This document shows positions 1 through 8,239 of a DNA stretch of 64,000 bases, piece after piece. The stretch is taken from assembly GCA_023419535.1 (NCBI GenBank), contig JAEZXX010000034.1, forward strand, positions 62,001-126,000. Direction: 5' to 3'. The number at the start of each line of letters is the position of its first letter. Position 1 is the stretch's first letter. The notes below the pieces were generated by a model, which made no database searches, was not told the DNA's origin, and saw nothing but the letters and a program-made list of their open reading frames with translations. A program made the translations under genes and the position numbers. Source of the DNA: Pseudomonadota bacterium. GTDB lineage: Bacteria; Pseudomonadota; Alphaproteobacteria; Rhizobiales; Rhizobiaceae.

Positions 1-1
1 G

Positions 2-70
2 TCCTACATCAAGGACAGCCAGTTCCCGAACGCCTACGAGCGTGCGGTCGGGGAGAAGAAGGCCGCCTGA
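2..70 (+). CDS. rplT: C-terminal end of ribosomal protein L20 (partial, runs in from the left edge)
   Basis: Only the last 22 codons are present; the reading frame is open at the left edge and ends in TGA at 68-70. The visible peptide begins SYIKDSQFPNAYERAV and ends in a short Lys/Ala-rich tail. This resembles the C-terminal helix of alphaproteobacterial L20, a 23S rRNA-binding assembly protein. The assignment is supported by context: pheS and pheT follow on the same strand, and rpmI-rplT-pheS-pheT is a widespread order. A strong intrinsic terminator follows immediately, so the transcript probably ends here. With so few residues another small basic protein cannot be excluded. Confidence 0.55.
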   Translation, partial: SYIKDSQFPNAYERAVGEKKAA

Positions 71-99
71 GCCTTCCATCTTCGAGCGAGTTGAAGACG

Positions 100-131
100 C
101 CCGCCCGGTCTAAACGACCGGGCGGGTTTTT
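100..131 (+). terminator. Intrinsic terminator after the leading partial gene
   Basis: A perfect 11-bp stem (100-110 with 116-126) encloses the 5-nt loop TAAAC and is followed by five T residues (127-131). It separates the upstream ribosomal-protein transcript from the histidine kinase gene. Confidence 0.93.
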
Positions 132-244
132 CTGAGGGCGGCCCGGTCGCGGCGGCGGATGTCGCATTGGATGACATCGCAAGCCTCGACCTTGCCGGAT
201 GCACGCTTATCTCTCGCGGCGGCAGGCGCAGAAGAGCATTAATC

Positions 245-2335
245 GTGCACACCCAAGAGCCCGATTCTCCTGAGGAAATCCGCGACGAACAGGCGCGTTC
301 GGCAGGTCGCGACACGGCGCGCTACAAGGCTCTCTTCGACGCGCTCGAAGACGGGTTCTGCATCATCGAGTTCGTGGACGGCCCGAACGGGCCTCTGAGC
401 AACTACGTCCATATCGACGCCAATGACGGCTACGCACGGCAGACCGGGATCGCCGACATCGTCGGCAAGAGTGTCTACGACGTCGCGCCGATCGACGCGT
501 CCGAGTGGGTGCAGCTCTATGGAAAGGTCCTTCGGACCGGAGAGCCCGTGCGCTTCGAGCGCGAATTCGTCGAGATCGGCCGCCACATCGAAGTTTCGGC
601 GTCGCGGCTGGAGCCTGCCAGCCTCAACCAGGTCTCAGTCCTCTTTCGGGACGTCAGCGACCGCAAGGCGGCCGAGGCGGCGATGCGCGAAAGCGAATCG
701 GTCGCGCGCGAAAACGCCCAGCGCGTTCAGTTGGCGCTCGCGGCGGGCGCCATCATCGGAACCTGGATCTGGGACATCCCGAACGACCGTCTCACCGTCG
801 ACGAAGCCTTCGCGCGGTCCTTCGGCCTCGACCCGGCGCTGGGGCAGGTCGGCCTTCGTATCGAACAGGCCGTCCAGACGGTCCATCCCGACGACCGGGC
901 CGCACTTGCCGAAGCGATCGAGGAGGCGGTGCGTCGCGGCGGCGCCTACGCGCACCAGTACCGCACGCGCCGCGCGGACGGGAACTACTATTGGCTGGAG
1001 GCGAACGGGCGGGTGGAGCATGGCCCCGACGGGACGCCGCTGAGCTTTCCCGGCGTCCTGATCGACGTTGAGGAGCGCCGGGCCGCCGAAGCCGAGCGGC
1101 GTCGTGTCACCGAGATGCTGAAGCATCTGAACGAGACGCTGGAGCAGCGCGTCGCCGAGCAGACCGCCGAACTGATGATCGCCGAGGAGGCGCTGCGCCA
1201 GAGTCAGAAGATGGAAGCCGTGGGCCAGCTGACCGGCGGCCTCGCGCACGATTTCAACAATCTCCTCGCGGGGATCTCCGGTTCGCTGGACATGATGCAG
1301 GCGCGCATCCTGCAGGGGCGCATCGGCGAGCTGGACCGCTACATGATTGGGGCGCAGGGCGCGGTGAAGCGCGCGGCCGCGCTCACCCACCGCCTGCTCG
1401 CCTTCTCCCGCCGCCAGACGCTGGACCCGAAGCCCACCGACGTGAACCGCCTCGTGGCCGGCATGGAGGAGCTGATCCAGCGCACCGTCGGTCCGCAGAT
1501 CACGGTCGAGTCGGTGGCGAAGGGCGGACTCTGGGCGACGCTGGTCGATCCGAACCAACTGGAGAACGCGCTTCTCAATCTCTGCATCAACGCGCGCGAC
1601 GCCATGCCCGACGGCGGCAAGATCACGATCGAGACGGCCAATCGCTGGCTCGACGAGCGGGCCGCGAAGGAGCGCGACCTGCCGCCTGGCCAGTATGTCT
1701 CCATGTGCGTGTCGGACACCGGCACCGGCATGTCGGCGGACATCATCGAGAAGGCCTTCGATCCCTTCTTCACCACCAAGCCGATCGGCCTCGGCACGGG
1801 GCTGGGCCTCTCGATGATCTACGGCTTCGCCCGGCAGTCGGGCGGCCAGGTGCGCATCTATTCGGAGGTCGGGTCGGGCACGATGGTCTGCGTGTACCTG
1901 CCGCGTCACCACGCGAGCGCGCAGGAGGAGATGCATCTGCCCTCGCCCCCGCCGCCTCCGGTCTCGACGGACAAGACCGTCCTCGTCGTGGACGACGAGC
2001 CGCTGGTCCGCATGCTTGTGGTGGACGCGGTGGAGGAGCTGGGCTTCGTCGCGCTTGAAGCCGGCGACGGCCCGGAAGCCCTGAAGATTCTCCGCTCCGA
2101 TGCGGTGATCGACCTTCTGGTCACCGATGTGGGCCTGCCGAACGGCATGAACGGGCGCCAGGTCGCCGACGCCGCCCGCGAGTTGCGATCCGGCCTCAAG
2201 GTCCTCTTCGTGACCGGATTTGCGGAGAACGCCGTCCTCAGCCACGGTCATCTCGAGCCCGGCATGCAGGTGGTCACCAAGCCTTTCGAGATGGCGGCGC
2301 TTTCCGAGCGCATCCGCTCGATGGCGGTGGACTGA
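245..2335 (+). CDS. Hybrid sensor histidine kinase with two PAS domains and a C-terminal receiver
   Basis: Predicted cytoplasmic two-component kinase of about 696 residues; I see no membrane segments. Domain order, numbered from the GTG at 245: PAS (about 27-140), a second PAS_3-like domain (about 165-278), a coiled coil rich in Glu/Arg (about 280-320), HisKA with the phosphoacceptor in LAHDFNNLLAGI (His335), HATPase with N-box NALLNLCINARDAM, G1 DTGTGM and G2 GLGTGLGLSM, a Pro-rich linker, and a receiver with acidic VVDDEP and phosphoacceptor Asp628 (LLVTDVGLP). The HDFNN-type H-box with a fused receiver suggests an internal phosphorelay; no separate response regulator lies nearby. The frame stays open upstream to a TTG at 167, and no in-frame ATG precedes the second PAS, so GTG 245 is chosen as the most plausible start. 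It interrupts the usual rplT-pheS adjacency. Confidence 0.88.
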   Translation: MHTQEPDSPEEIRDEQARSAGRDTARYKALFDALEDGFCIIEFVDGPNGPLSNYVHIDANDGYARQTGIADIVGKSVYDVAPIDASEWVQLYGKVLRTGEPVRFEREFVEIGRHIEVSASRLEPASLNQVSVLFRDVSDRKAAEAAMRESESVARENAQRVQLALAAGAIIGTWIWDIPNDRLTVDEAFARSFGLDPALGQVGLRIEQAVQTVHPDDRAALAEAIEEAVRRGGAYAHQYRTRRADGNYYWLEANGRVEHGPDGTPLSFPGVLIDVEERRAAEAERRRVTEMLKHLNETLEQRVAEQTAELMIAEEALRQSQKMEAVGQLTGGLAHDFNNLLAGISGSLDMMQARILQGRIGELDRYMIGAQGAVKRAAALTHRLLAFSRRQTLDPKPTDVNRLVAGMEELIQRTVGPQITVESVAKGGLWATLVDPNQLENALLNLCINARDAMPDGGKITIETANRWLDERAAKERDLPPGQYVSMCVSDTGTGMSADIIEKAFDPFFTTKPIGLGTGLGLSMIYGFARQSGGQVRIYSEVGSGTMVCVYLPRHHASAQEEMHLPSPPPPPVSTDKTVLVVDDEPLVRMLVVDAVEELGFVALEAGDGPEALKILRSDAVIDLLVTDVGLPNGMNGRQVADAARELRSGLKVLFVTGFAENAVLSHGHLEPGMQVVTKPFEMAALSERIRSMAVD

Positions 2336-2450
2336 CGAGGGCCGGCGCCGGCGAGTACGGGTGCTTCGCCTTTGCGCGACTGCCGGGATGTTCTAGAAGC
2401 CGGCGAGCGCCCGGGCCCCGGCCGGGCGGACAGACAGGACTTGAGACCCC

Positions 2451-3533
2451 GTGCGCGACCTGAAAGCTCTCGAAGAGACAACGCTCCGCGACATCGACGC
2501 GGCCGGCGACGAAGCGGCGCTGGAGGCCGTGCGCCTGGCGGCCTTGGGCAAGAAGGGAGAGATCTCCGAAGCTCTGAAGAGCCTCGGCAAGATGAGCCCC
2601 GAAGAGCGCCGCGAGGCCGGGCCTGCGCTGAACGGCCTGCGCGACAGGGTTCAGGCGGCACTCGCGGAAAAGCGCGAGGCGCTGGCAGACGCGGCGATGG
2701 ACGCACGGCTCTCGGCCGAGCGGGTCGACGTGTCGCTGCCCGTCCGGCCTTCGCCCCTCTCGCGGGGGCGCATCCATCCGATCAGCCAGGTGATCGACGA
2801 GATCACCGCGATCTTCGCAGACATGGGTTTCACGGTGGCCGAAGGGCCCGACATCGAGACGGACCGCTACAATTTCACCGCGCTGAACTTCCCCGAGGGC
2901 CATCCGGCGCGCGAGATGCACGACACCTTCTTCCTGAAGGGGCGCGAGGGGGAGGAGCCGCGCCTCCTGCGCACCCACACCTCGCCGGTGCAGATCCGCA
3001 CGATGGAGCGCCAGGCGCCGCCGATCCGGATCGTCATTCCCGGCAAGACCTACCGGCAGGATTCCGACGCGACCCACACGCCGATGTTCCATCAGGTCGA
3101 GGGGCTCGTCATCGACAGGACCGCGAACGTCGCCAACATGAAGTGGGTGCTGACCGAGTTCTGCGAGGCCTTCTTCGAGGTGCCGAGCCTGAACATGCGC
3201 TTCCGCCCCTCGTTCTTCCCGTTCACCGAGCCTTCGATGGAGGTCGACATCCAGTGCGACCGGTCCGGCTCCGAGGTGCGCTTCGGGCAGGGGACGGACT
3301 GGATGGAGATCCTGGGCTGCGGCATGGTCCATCCCAACGTTCTGCGCGGCGTCGGGCTCGACCCGGACGAGGTGCAGGGCTTTGCCTGGGGCATGGGCAT
3401 CGACCGCATCGCCATGCTGAAATACGGCATGCCGGACCTTCGCGCCTTCTTCGACGCGGACGTGCGCTGGAACGAGCACTACGGCTTCCGCCCGCTCGAC
3501 TTGCCGACCCTATTCGGGGGTCTGAGCAACTGA
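2451..3533 (+). CDS. pheS: Phenylalanyl-tRNA synthetase alpha subunit
   Basis: Catalytic subunit of the alpha2-beta2 PheRS that charges tRNA-Phe. The 360-residue length is normal for the family. The N-terminal coiled-coil tRNA-binding region (about 1-85) is followed by the class II aminoacyl-tRNA synthetase core. Motif 2 appears around RTHTSPVQIRTM and YRQDSDATHTPMFHQVEG, and motif 3 appears as GFAWGMGIDRIAMLKYGM near the C terminus. It begins with GTG, 14 bases after a GGAC stretch. The partner pheT starts about 1.2 kb downstream instead of directly after it; a toxin-antitoxin remnant and a membrane protein gene lie between them. Confidence 0.97.
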   Translation: MRDLKALEETTLRDIDAAGDEAALEAVRLAALGKKGEISEALKSLGKMSPEERREAGPALNGLRDRVQAALAEKREALADAAMDARLSAERVDVSLPVRPSPLSRGRIHPISQVIDEITAIFADMGFTVAEGPDIETDRYNFTALNFPEGHPAREMHDTFFLKGREGEEPRLLRTHTSPVQIRTMERQAPPIRIVIPGKTYRQDSDATHTPMFHQVEGLVIDRTANVANMKWVLTEFCEAFFEVPSLNMRFRPSFFPFTEPSMEVDIQCDRSGSEVRFGQGTDWMEILGCGMVHPNVLRGVGLDPDEVQGFAWGMGIDRIAMLKYGMPDLRAFFDADVRWNEHYGFRPLDLPTLFGGLSN

Positions 3534-3569
3534 TCTTTTCGTGGTGACGATTAGCTTTGCGCGAGGGTC

Positions 3570-3867
3570 TTGGATTTCGAGTGGAACGAGGCGAAGCGGC
3601 AGCGAAACATTCTAGAGCGCGGCTTCGATTTCGCTGAGGAGGGACGGATCGACCTATCGACGAGCTACGACGCTTCTCGATCGACGCAGAGAGTATGGCG
3701 AGGACCGTTTCGTCGCGCTGGGGCTGATCGAAGGTCGGCTGTACGTTCTATGCTGGACGCAAAGAGCCGAGCGGCGGCGGATCATCTCCTTCAGGAAGGC
3801 AAATCGACGTGAGCAGGACGCCTTTTCAATCTCTTCCGGACGATCGTCCCCCGCTGACGGACGATGA
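3570..3867 (+). pseudogene. brnT: BrnT-type toxin gene broken by a frameshift
   Basis: The first part, from TTG 3570, reads FEWNEAKRQRNI and then GFDFAEEGRI, the classic N terminus of the BrnT ribonuclease toxin. That frame then degenerates and stops at 3810-3812. The rest of BrnT continues in the next (+1) frame: REYGEDRFVALGLI, then LYVLCWTQRAERRRII, then SFRKANRREQDAF, ending at TGA 3865-3867. The switch point lies between about 3650 and 3680. Either one base has been inserted, two have been lost, or there is a sequencing error. If restored, the toxin would be about 98 residues and would overlap the intact antitoxin gene by about 59 bases, as is usual for brnTA operons. As it stands, the toxin is not expected to be active. 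Confidence 0.83.
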
Positions 3868-4162
3868 GGGAGAGGTGCGCGAGCTCACTGCGGACGAATT
3901 CCGGCACGGTGCCGCCACGCTCGACGTCTTTCCCGATTTCATGCAAGCTCTGGGGACTCTGCGCCGCCAACGCGGGCCCCAGCAGACGCCGACGAAAAAG
4001 CGTGTCGGCTTGCGCCTCGATCGGGCGGTCGTGGACCATTTCCGTGCGACGGGACCGGGCTGGCAGTCCCGTATCAACGCGCTGCTCCTCGGTCATGTTC
4101 AAGGCATGCAGGCAACCTCGACGCATCCGGTCGCACCTGGGTCGCGGGCCGAGCGGGGGTAG
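3809..4162 (+). CDS. brnA: BrnA-family antitoxin
   Basis: Protein of 117 residues; its second half carries the BrnA signature KKRVGLRLDRAVVDHFRATG followed by PGWQSRINALL, a ribbon-helix-helix-like DNA-binding region. In characterised BrnTA systems the antitoxin neutralises the BrnT ribonuclease and autoregulates the operon. The GTG start at 3809 follows an AGGAAGG ribosome-binding site and overlaps the 3' part of brnT. The N-terminal 60 residues are acidic and probably form the toxin-binding part. With brnT frameshifted, this would be an orphan antitoxin that may still act as a local repressor. Confidence 0.82.
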   Translation: MSRTPFQSLPDDRPPLTDDEGEVRELTADEFRHGAATLDVFPDFMQALGTLRRQRGPQQTPTKKRVGLRLDRAVVDHFRATGPGWQSRINALLLGHVQGMQATSTHPVAPGSRAERG

Positions 4163-4251
4163 GCGAAACCGCGCGCGCTCGAATTCTTCCGCAGTGCCTG
4201 TTATGTCATCGCGCGCGCCGGTCGAAGGGCGTCAGCCGAAGGATCGCGGCC

Positions 4252-4647
4252 ATGTCCGTCAAACTCTTCATCGTCGATGCCGTGGCAGTCGTCGCGGGTG
4301 CCATCATCGGCACGCTCGTGTCGGGCTTCTGCGTCTGGCTCTTTGCGGGCGAGCCGTTCATGACGGCCATGTTCTCGCCGGCGGATTATGTTCTGGGCCT
4401 CGTGACGGTGATCCTCTTTGCTACCTTCTATGCGAAGCTGGAAGCTACGCCCGCGGTTCTGGCGTCTCTCGCCGTTGGCGTCGCCTTGCCGACCATCGTC
4501 GACCGCTTTGCCTTCGGTTCCACGCTCGGCCTGACGACGCTGCTTCTGGCTAGTCTGGTGTTCGCTGTCGCCGCCCTGTCCACCTACCGCTTCGTCCACG
4601 CCAATGGCGCGGTGCGCGACGCGGCCCGCCGCGCCGCCGACCACTGA
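4252..4647 (+). CDS. Small integral membrane protein of unknown function
   Basis: Protein of 131 residues with four strongly hydrophobic stretches (about 8-30, 42-62, 67-85 and 92-110) and a short basic C-terminal tail (VRDAARRAADH), which suggests a four-helix inner-membrane protein. I do not recognise the family. The ATG at 4252 is preceded by GGATCGCGGCC, a weak ribosome-binding site. It lies between the brnA antitoxin and pheT on the same strand. No function is proposed. Confidence 0.72.
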   Translation: MSVKLFIVDAVAVVAGAIIGTLVSGFCVWLFAGEPFMTAMFSPADYVLGLVTVILFATFYAKLEATPAVLASLAVGVALPTIVDRFAFGSTLGLTTLLLASLVFAVAALSTYRFVHANGAVRDAARRAADH

Positions 4648-4735
4648 ACGCTCGGAGCAAATCCAGCGCCGGCCGGTCGATCGTGACGACCGGACGACGC
4701 CTCCGCCCAAAATTCTTTCCGAAAGTCGCCTTCCG

Positions 4736-7150
4736 ATGAAGTTCACCCTGTCCTGGCTGAAGGATCACCTCGACACGACCGCCTCGCTCGCCGAGATCAC
4801 CGAGACGCTGACGGCGATCGGGCTGGAGGTCGAGAGCGTCGACGACAAGGCGGCGATGCGGCCCTTCACCATCGCCCGCGTGTTGACGGCCGAGCCGCAC
4901 CCGGACGCCGACCGGCTGCGCGTCCTGACGGTCGACGCCGGCCCGAACGTCAATGGCGGCAGGCCGCTGCAGGTCGTCTGCGGCGCGCCCAACGCACGCG
5001 CCGGCCTCGTCGGCGTCCTCGGCCTTCCGGGCACCTACGTGCCCGGGATCGACACGACGCTGGGCGTGGGCAAGATCCGCGGCGTCGAGAGCCACGGCAT
5101 GATGTGCTCGCAGCGCGAACTGGAGCTGTCCGACGAGCACGACGGCATCATCGACCTGCCCGCCGATGCCCTGGTCGGAACCGCCTTCGCCGATTATGCC
5201 GGGCTCGCCGACCCGCTGATCGAGATCAACCTGACGCCGAACCGGCCCGATGCGACGAGCGTCCACGGTATCGCGCGCGATCTGGCGGCCGCCGGCCTCG
5301 GCACCCTGAAGACAGCGGCGGTCGAGCCGGTTGCGGGCAGCGGGGCCTGCCCGGTCGACGTGCGCGTCGAGAGCGCCACCTGCCTCGGCTTTGCGCTTCG
5401 CCGCGTCTCGGGCGTGACGAACGGCCCGTCGCCGGAGTGGATGCAGAAGCGCCTGCGCTCCATCGGCCTTCGCCCGATCAACGCGCTCGTCGACATCACC
5501 AACTACCTCACCTTCGATCGCGGACGGCCGCTGCACGTCTTCGATGCCGCCAAGGTGTCGGGCGACCTCGTCGTGCGGCAGGCACGCGAGGGCGAGGAGC
5601 TCCTCGGGCTCGACGGAAAGACCCATGCGCTGCATCCCGGCGTCTGTGTCATCGCCGACGAGAACGGCGTCGAATCGATCGGCGGCATCCTCGGCGGCGA
5701 GCATTCGGGCTGCGACGAGGCGACGACGGACGTCCTCATCGAATCGGCGCTCTGGGAGCCGATCGACATCGCCCGCGCCGGCCGCTCGCTCGGCATCATC
5801 ACCGATGCGCGCTACCGCTTCGAGCGCGGCGTCGATCCGGCCTTCATGGAGGACGGGCTTGAACTCGCGACCCGGTTGGTCCTGGATCTATGCGGGGGAA
5901 CCGCCTCGGAGCCGAGGATCGTCGCGCGCGCCCGATCCACGCCCGCCGCGATCGACTTCCCCTTCACGGAGGTGGAGCGCCTGACGGGCCTCGCCGTTCC
6001 GGCCGACCGCCAGGTCGAGCTGCTGACGCGGCTGGGCTTCGGGGTCGAGCGGAGCGGCGAGCGCGCTGCCGTCGTCGCGCCGTCCTGGCGCCCGGACATC
6101 GAGGGCAAGGCCGATCTCGTCGAGGAGGTCATGCGTCTGGTCGGCGTCGACGCGATCGAGCCCAAACCGCTCGAGCGTGTCCAGGCGGTGGCGACCCCGA
6201 TCCTGACGCTCGCCCAGAAGCGCGACAAGGCCGCCCGGCGTGCTCTCGCCGCCCGCGGCATGGTCGAGACCGTCACCTATTCCTTCGTCTCAACCGAGGC
6301 GGCCGAACTTTTCGGCGGCGGCGACGAGGCGTTGAGCCTGAAGAACCCCATCGCGGCCGACCTGTCCGACATGCGACCCTCGCTGCTGCCGAGCCTGATC
6401 CAGGCGTCGGCCCGCAACGCCGCGCGCGGCCACGGCGACACGGCGCTCTTCGAGGTCAGCCACGTCTACCGCTCGATCGACCCGGACGGCCAGAGACGCG
6501 TCGCCGCCGGTCTTCGCCGCGGCACGGCCGGCCTGTCGGGCGCGGGGCGCGACTGGGCGGGCTCGGCGGGCCCCGTCGGCGTCTTCGACGCCAAGGCGGA
6601 CGCGATCGCGGTACTCGAAGCGCTCGGCGTTCCGACCGAGCGGCTGCAGGTCGAGGCGCCCGCGAGCTCCTGGTACCATCCGGGGCGCTCCGGCCGCATC
6701 AAGCTCGGTCCGAAGACGGTGCTTGCCGAATTCGGCGAGCTCCACCCAAAGACCGCCAAGGCGCTCGGCGCCGGCGGCACGCTCGCCGGCTTCGAGGTGC
6801 ATCTCGACGAGTGTCCGGAGCCCAAGCGAAAGGCGACCAAGACCAAACCGGTTCTCACGCTCTCGCCCTTCCAGCCGGTGAAGCGCGACTTCGCCTTCGT
6901 GGTGGAAGCGCAGACTGAAGCGCTGAAGGTCGTGCGTGCGGCCGAAGGGGCCGATCGCAAGCTCGTCGGCGAGGTCCGCGTCTTCGACATCTTCGAGGGC
7001 GTGTCGCTGGGCGAGAACGCCAAGTCGATCGCCATCGAGGTGACGCTCAACCCCGCCGACAAGACCTTGACCGATTCCGAGATCGAGGCCGTCTCGGCCA
7101 AGATCGTCGCGGCCGTCGCCAAGGCGACCGGCGGAACGCTTAGGAGCTAG
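4736..7150 (+). CDS. pheT: Phenylalanyl-tRNA synthetase beta subunit
   Basis: The 804-residue beta subunit of PheRS, full length for the family. The ATG at 4736 gives the canonical N terminus MKFTLSWLKDHLDT. The N-terminal OB-fold tRNA-binding domain (about 40-155) is followed by the B3/B4 editing region (INLTPNRPDATSVHGIARDL nearby), the B5 domain, the catalytic-like core (VTYSFVSTEAAELF), and a C-terminal ferredoxin-fold anticodon-binding domain starting near SPFQPVKRDFAFVV. A longer frame continues upstream to 4604, but that part has no family similarity. The next gene starts 8 bases after the stop. Confidence 0.97.
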   Translation: MKFTLSWLKDHLDTTASLAEITETLTAIGLEVESVDDKAAMRPFTIARVLTAEPHPDADRLRVLTVDAGPNVNGGRPLQVVCGAPNARAGLVGVLGLPGTYVPGIDTTLGVGKIRGVESHGMMCSQRELELSDEHDGIIDLPADALVGTAFADYAGLADPLIEINLTPNRPDATSVHGIARDLAAAGLGTLKTAAVEPVAGSGACPVDVRVESATCLGFALRRVSGVTNGPSPEWMQKRLRSIGLRPINALVDITNYLTFDRGRPLHVFDAAKVSGDLVVRQAREGEELLGLDGKTHALHPGVCVIADENGVESIGGILGGEHSGCDEATTDVLIESALWEPIDIARAGRSLGIITDARYRFERGVDPAFMEDGLELATRLVLDLCGGTASEPRIVARARSTPAAIDFPFTEVERLTGLAVPADRQVELLTRLGFGVERSGERAAVVAPSWRPDIEGKADLVEEVMRLVGVDAIEPKPLERVQAVATPILTLAQKRDKAARRALAARGMVETVTYSFVSTEAAELFGGGDEALSLKNPIAADLSDMRPSLLPSLIQASARNAARGHGDTALFEVSHVYRSIDPDGQRRVAAGLRRGTAGLSGAGRDWAGSAGPVGVFDAKADAIAVLEALGVPTERLQVEAPASSWYHPGRSGRIKLGPKTVLAEFGELHPKTAKALGAGGTLAGFEVHLDECPEPKRKATKTKPVLTLSPFQPVKRDFAFVVEAQTEALKVVRAAEGADRKLVGEVRVFDIFEGVSLGENAKSIAIEVTLNPADKTLTDSEIEAVSAKIVAAVAKATGGTLRS

Positions 7151-7158
7151 GCGGCGCC

Positions 7159-8145
7159 ATGCTGCGCTGGGGCGTCCTCTCGACGGCGAAGATCGCGCGC
7201 GTCCACCTGATCCCGGCGATCCTGGCGGCGGAGGGGTCCGTCCTCGCCGCCATCGCCAGCCGGGACGGGAACCGTGCCCGAGCGCTCGCCGACGATTGCG
7301 GCGCACCGCACGCGTTCGGCTCCTACGAGGCCCTCCTCGACAGCGATGCGGTCGACGCGGTCTACGTGCCGGTGCCGACCGCGCATCACGTCGAATGGGC
7401 GACGAAGGCCGTCCGGGCGGGCAAGCACGTCCTCGTCGAGAAGCCGTTGGCACTGAAGGCTGCCGACATCGAGCCGCTGATCGCGGCGCGCGACGAGCAG
7501 GGCGTCGTCGTCGCCGAGGCCTTCATGGTCAAGCACCACCCGCAATGGGCGCAGGTCCGCGACTGGATCGACGCGGGGCGGATCGGCAGACTGCTGCACG
7601 TGCAGGGCGCCTTCTCCTACTTCAACGACGATCCCGCCAACATGCGCAACGTCGTCGAACTCGGCGGCGGCGCGCTGCCGGACATCGGCGTCTACCCGAT
7701 CGTCGTCACCCGCCTGGTAACGGGCGCCGAGCCCGTTTCCGCCCTGGGGCGGATCGAGCGCGATCCCCGCTTCGGGACGGACCGTTTCGCCGACTGCACC
7801 GTCGACTTCGACACGTTCCGCCTGTCCTTCTACGTCGGCACGCAGGCGGCCGCGCGACAGTCGATGGTGTTCCACGGAAGCGACGGCTTCATCGAGATCG
7901 AGGCGCCCTTCAACGCCGGCGTCTACGGGGATACGCGGGTCGTCCTGCACGATCGCGGACATCAGGACGCCGAAATCCGGCGCTTCCCGGCGGTGAACCA
8001 GTATCGCGAGCAGGTCGAGGCCTTCTCGCGCCGGGTCGCGGGCGAGGCCGTGGCCATCTTCAGCCTCGAGGAATCGGTGCTGAACCAGCGTGTCGTCGAT
8101 GCGCTCTTGCGGTCCGAGTCCAGCGGACGACACGAAAGCGTGTGA
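7159..8145 (+). CDS. Gfo/Idh/MocA-family NAD(P)-dependent oxidoreductase
   Basis: A 328-residue sugar/cyclitol-type dehydrogenase. The N-terminal Rossmann fold begins MLRWGVLSTAKIARVHLIPA, and the family signature VLVEKPLALKAADIEPL carries the conserved Glu-Lys-Pro. The middle section includes AEAFMVKHHPQWAQV and the GGGALPDIGVYPI segment expected of the C-terminal beta-sheet domain. The closest general type is the trans-1,2-dihydrobenzenediol/D-xylose dehydrogenase branch, but the substrate cannot be read from sequence. It starts 8 bases after pheT stops, so it may share that transcript, without an obvious metabolic link. Confidence 0.9.
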   Translation: MLRWGVLSTAKIARVHLIPAILAAEGSVLAAIASRDGNRARALADDCGAPHAFGSYEALLDSDAVDAVYVPVPTAHHVEWATKAVRAGKHVLVEKPLALKAADIEPLIAARDEQGVVVAEAFMVKHHPQWAQVRDWIDAGRIGRLLHVQGAFSYFNDDPANMRNVVELGGGALPDIGVYPIVVTRLVTGAEPVSALGRIERDPRFGTDRFADCTVDFDTFRLSFYVGTQAAARQSMVFHGSDGFIEIEAPFNAGVYGDTRVVLHDRGHQDAEIRRFPAVNQYREQVEAFSRRVAGEAVAIFSLEESVLNQRVVDALLRSESSGRHESV

Positions 8146-8239
8146 CCTTCCGCCGCCAAAGCGACGGAGACGCGTGCTCCCTGTCGCAAGGCTCGGGCCA
8201 ACGGGCCGTGCGATCCTGGCGGGGACGAGGAGAGGCTCC

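Noticed and set aside
635..2251. 538-codon minus-strand frame opposite the histidine kinase
   Set aside because: Shadow of the kinase gene: Arg/His/Leu-rich, no recognisable domain, no ribosome-binding site; the plus strand has complete kinase motifs.
3570..3812. 80-residue plus-strand protein as an intact small gene
   Set aside because: Only its first third matches BrnT; the remainder of BrnT continues in the neighbouring frame, so this is a frameshift product.
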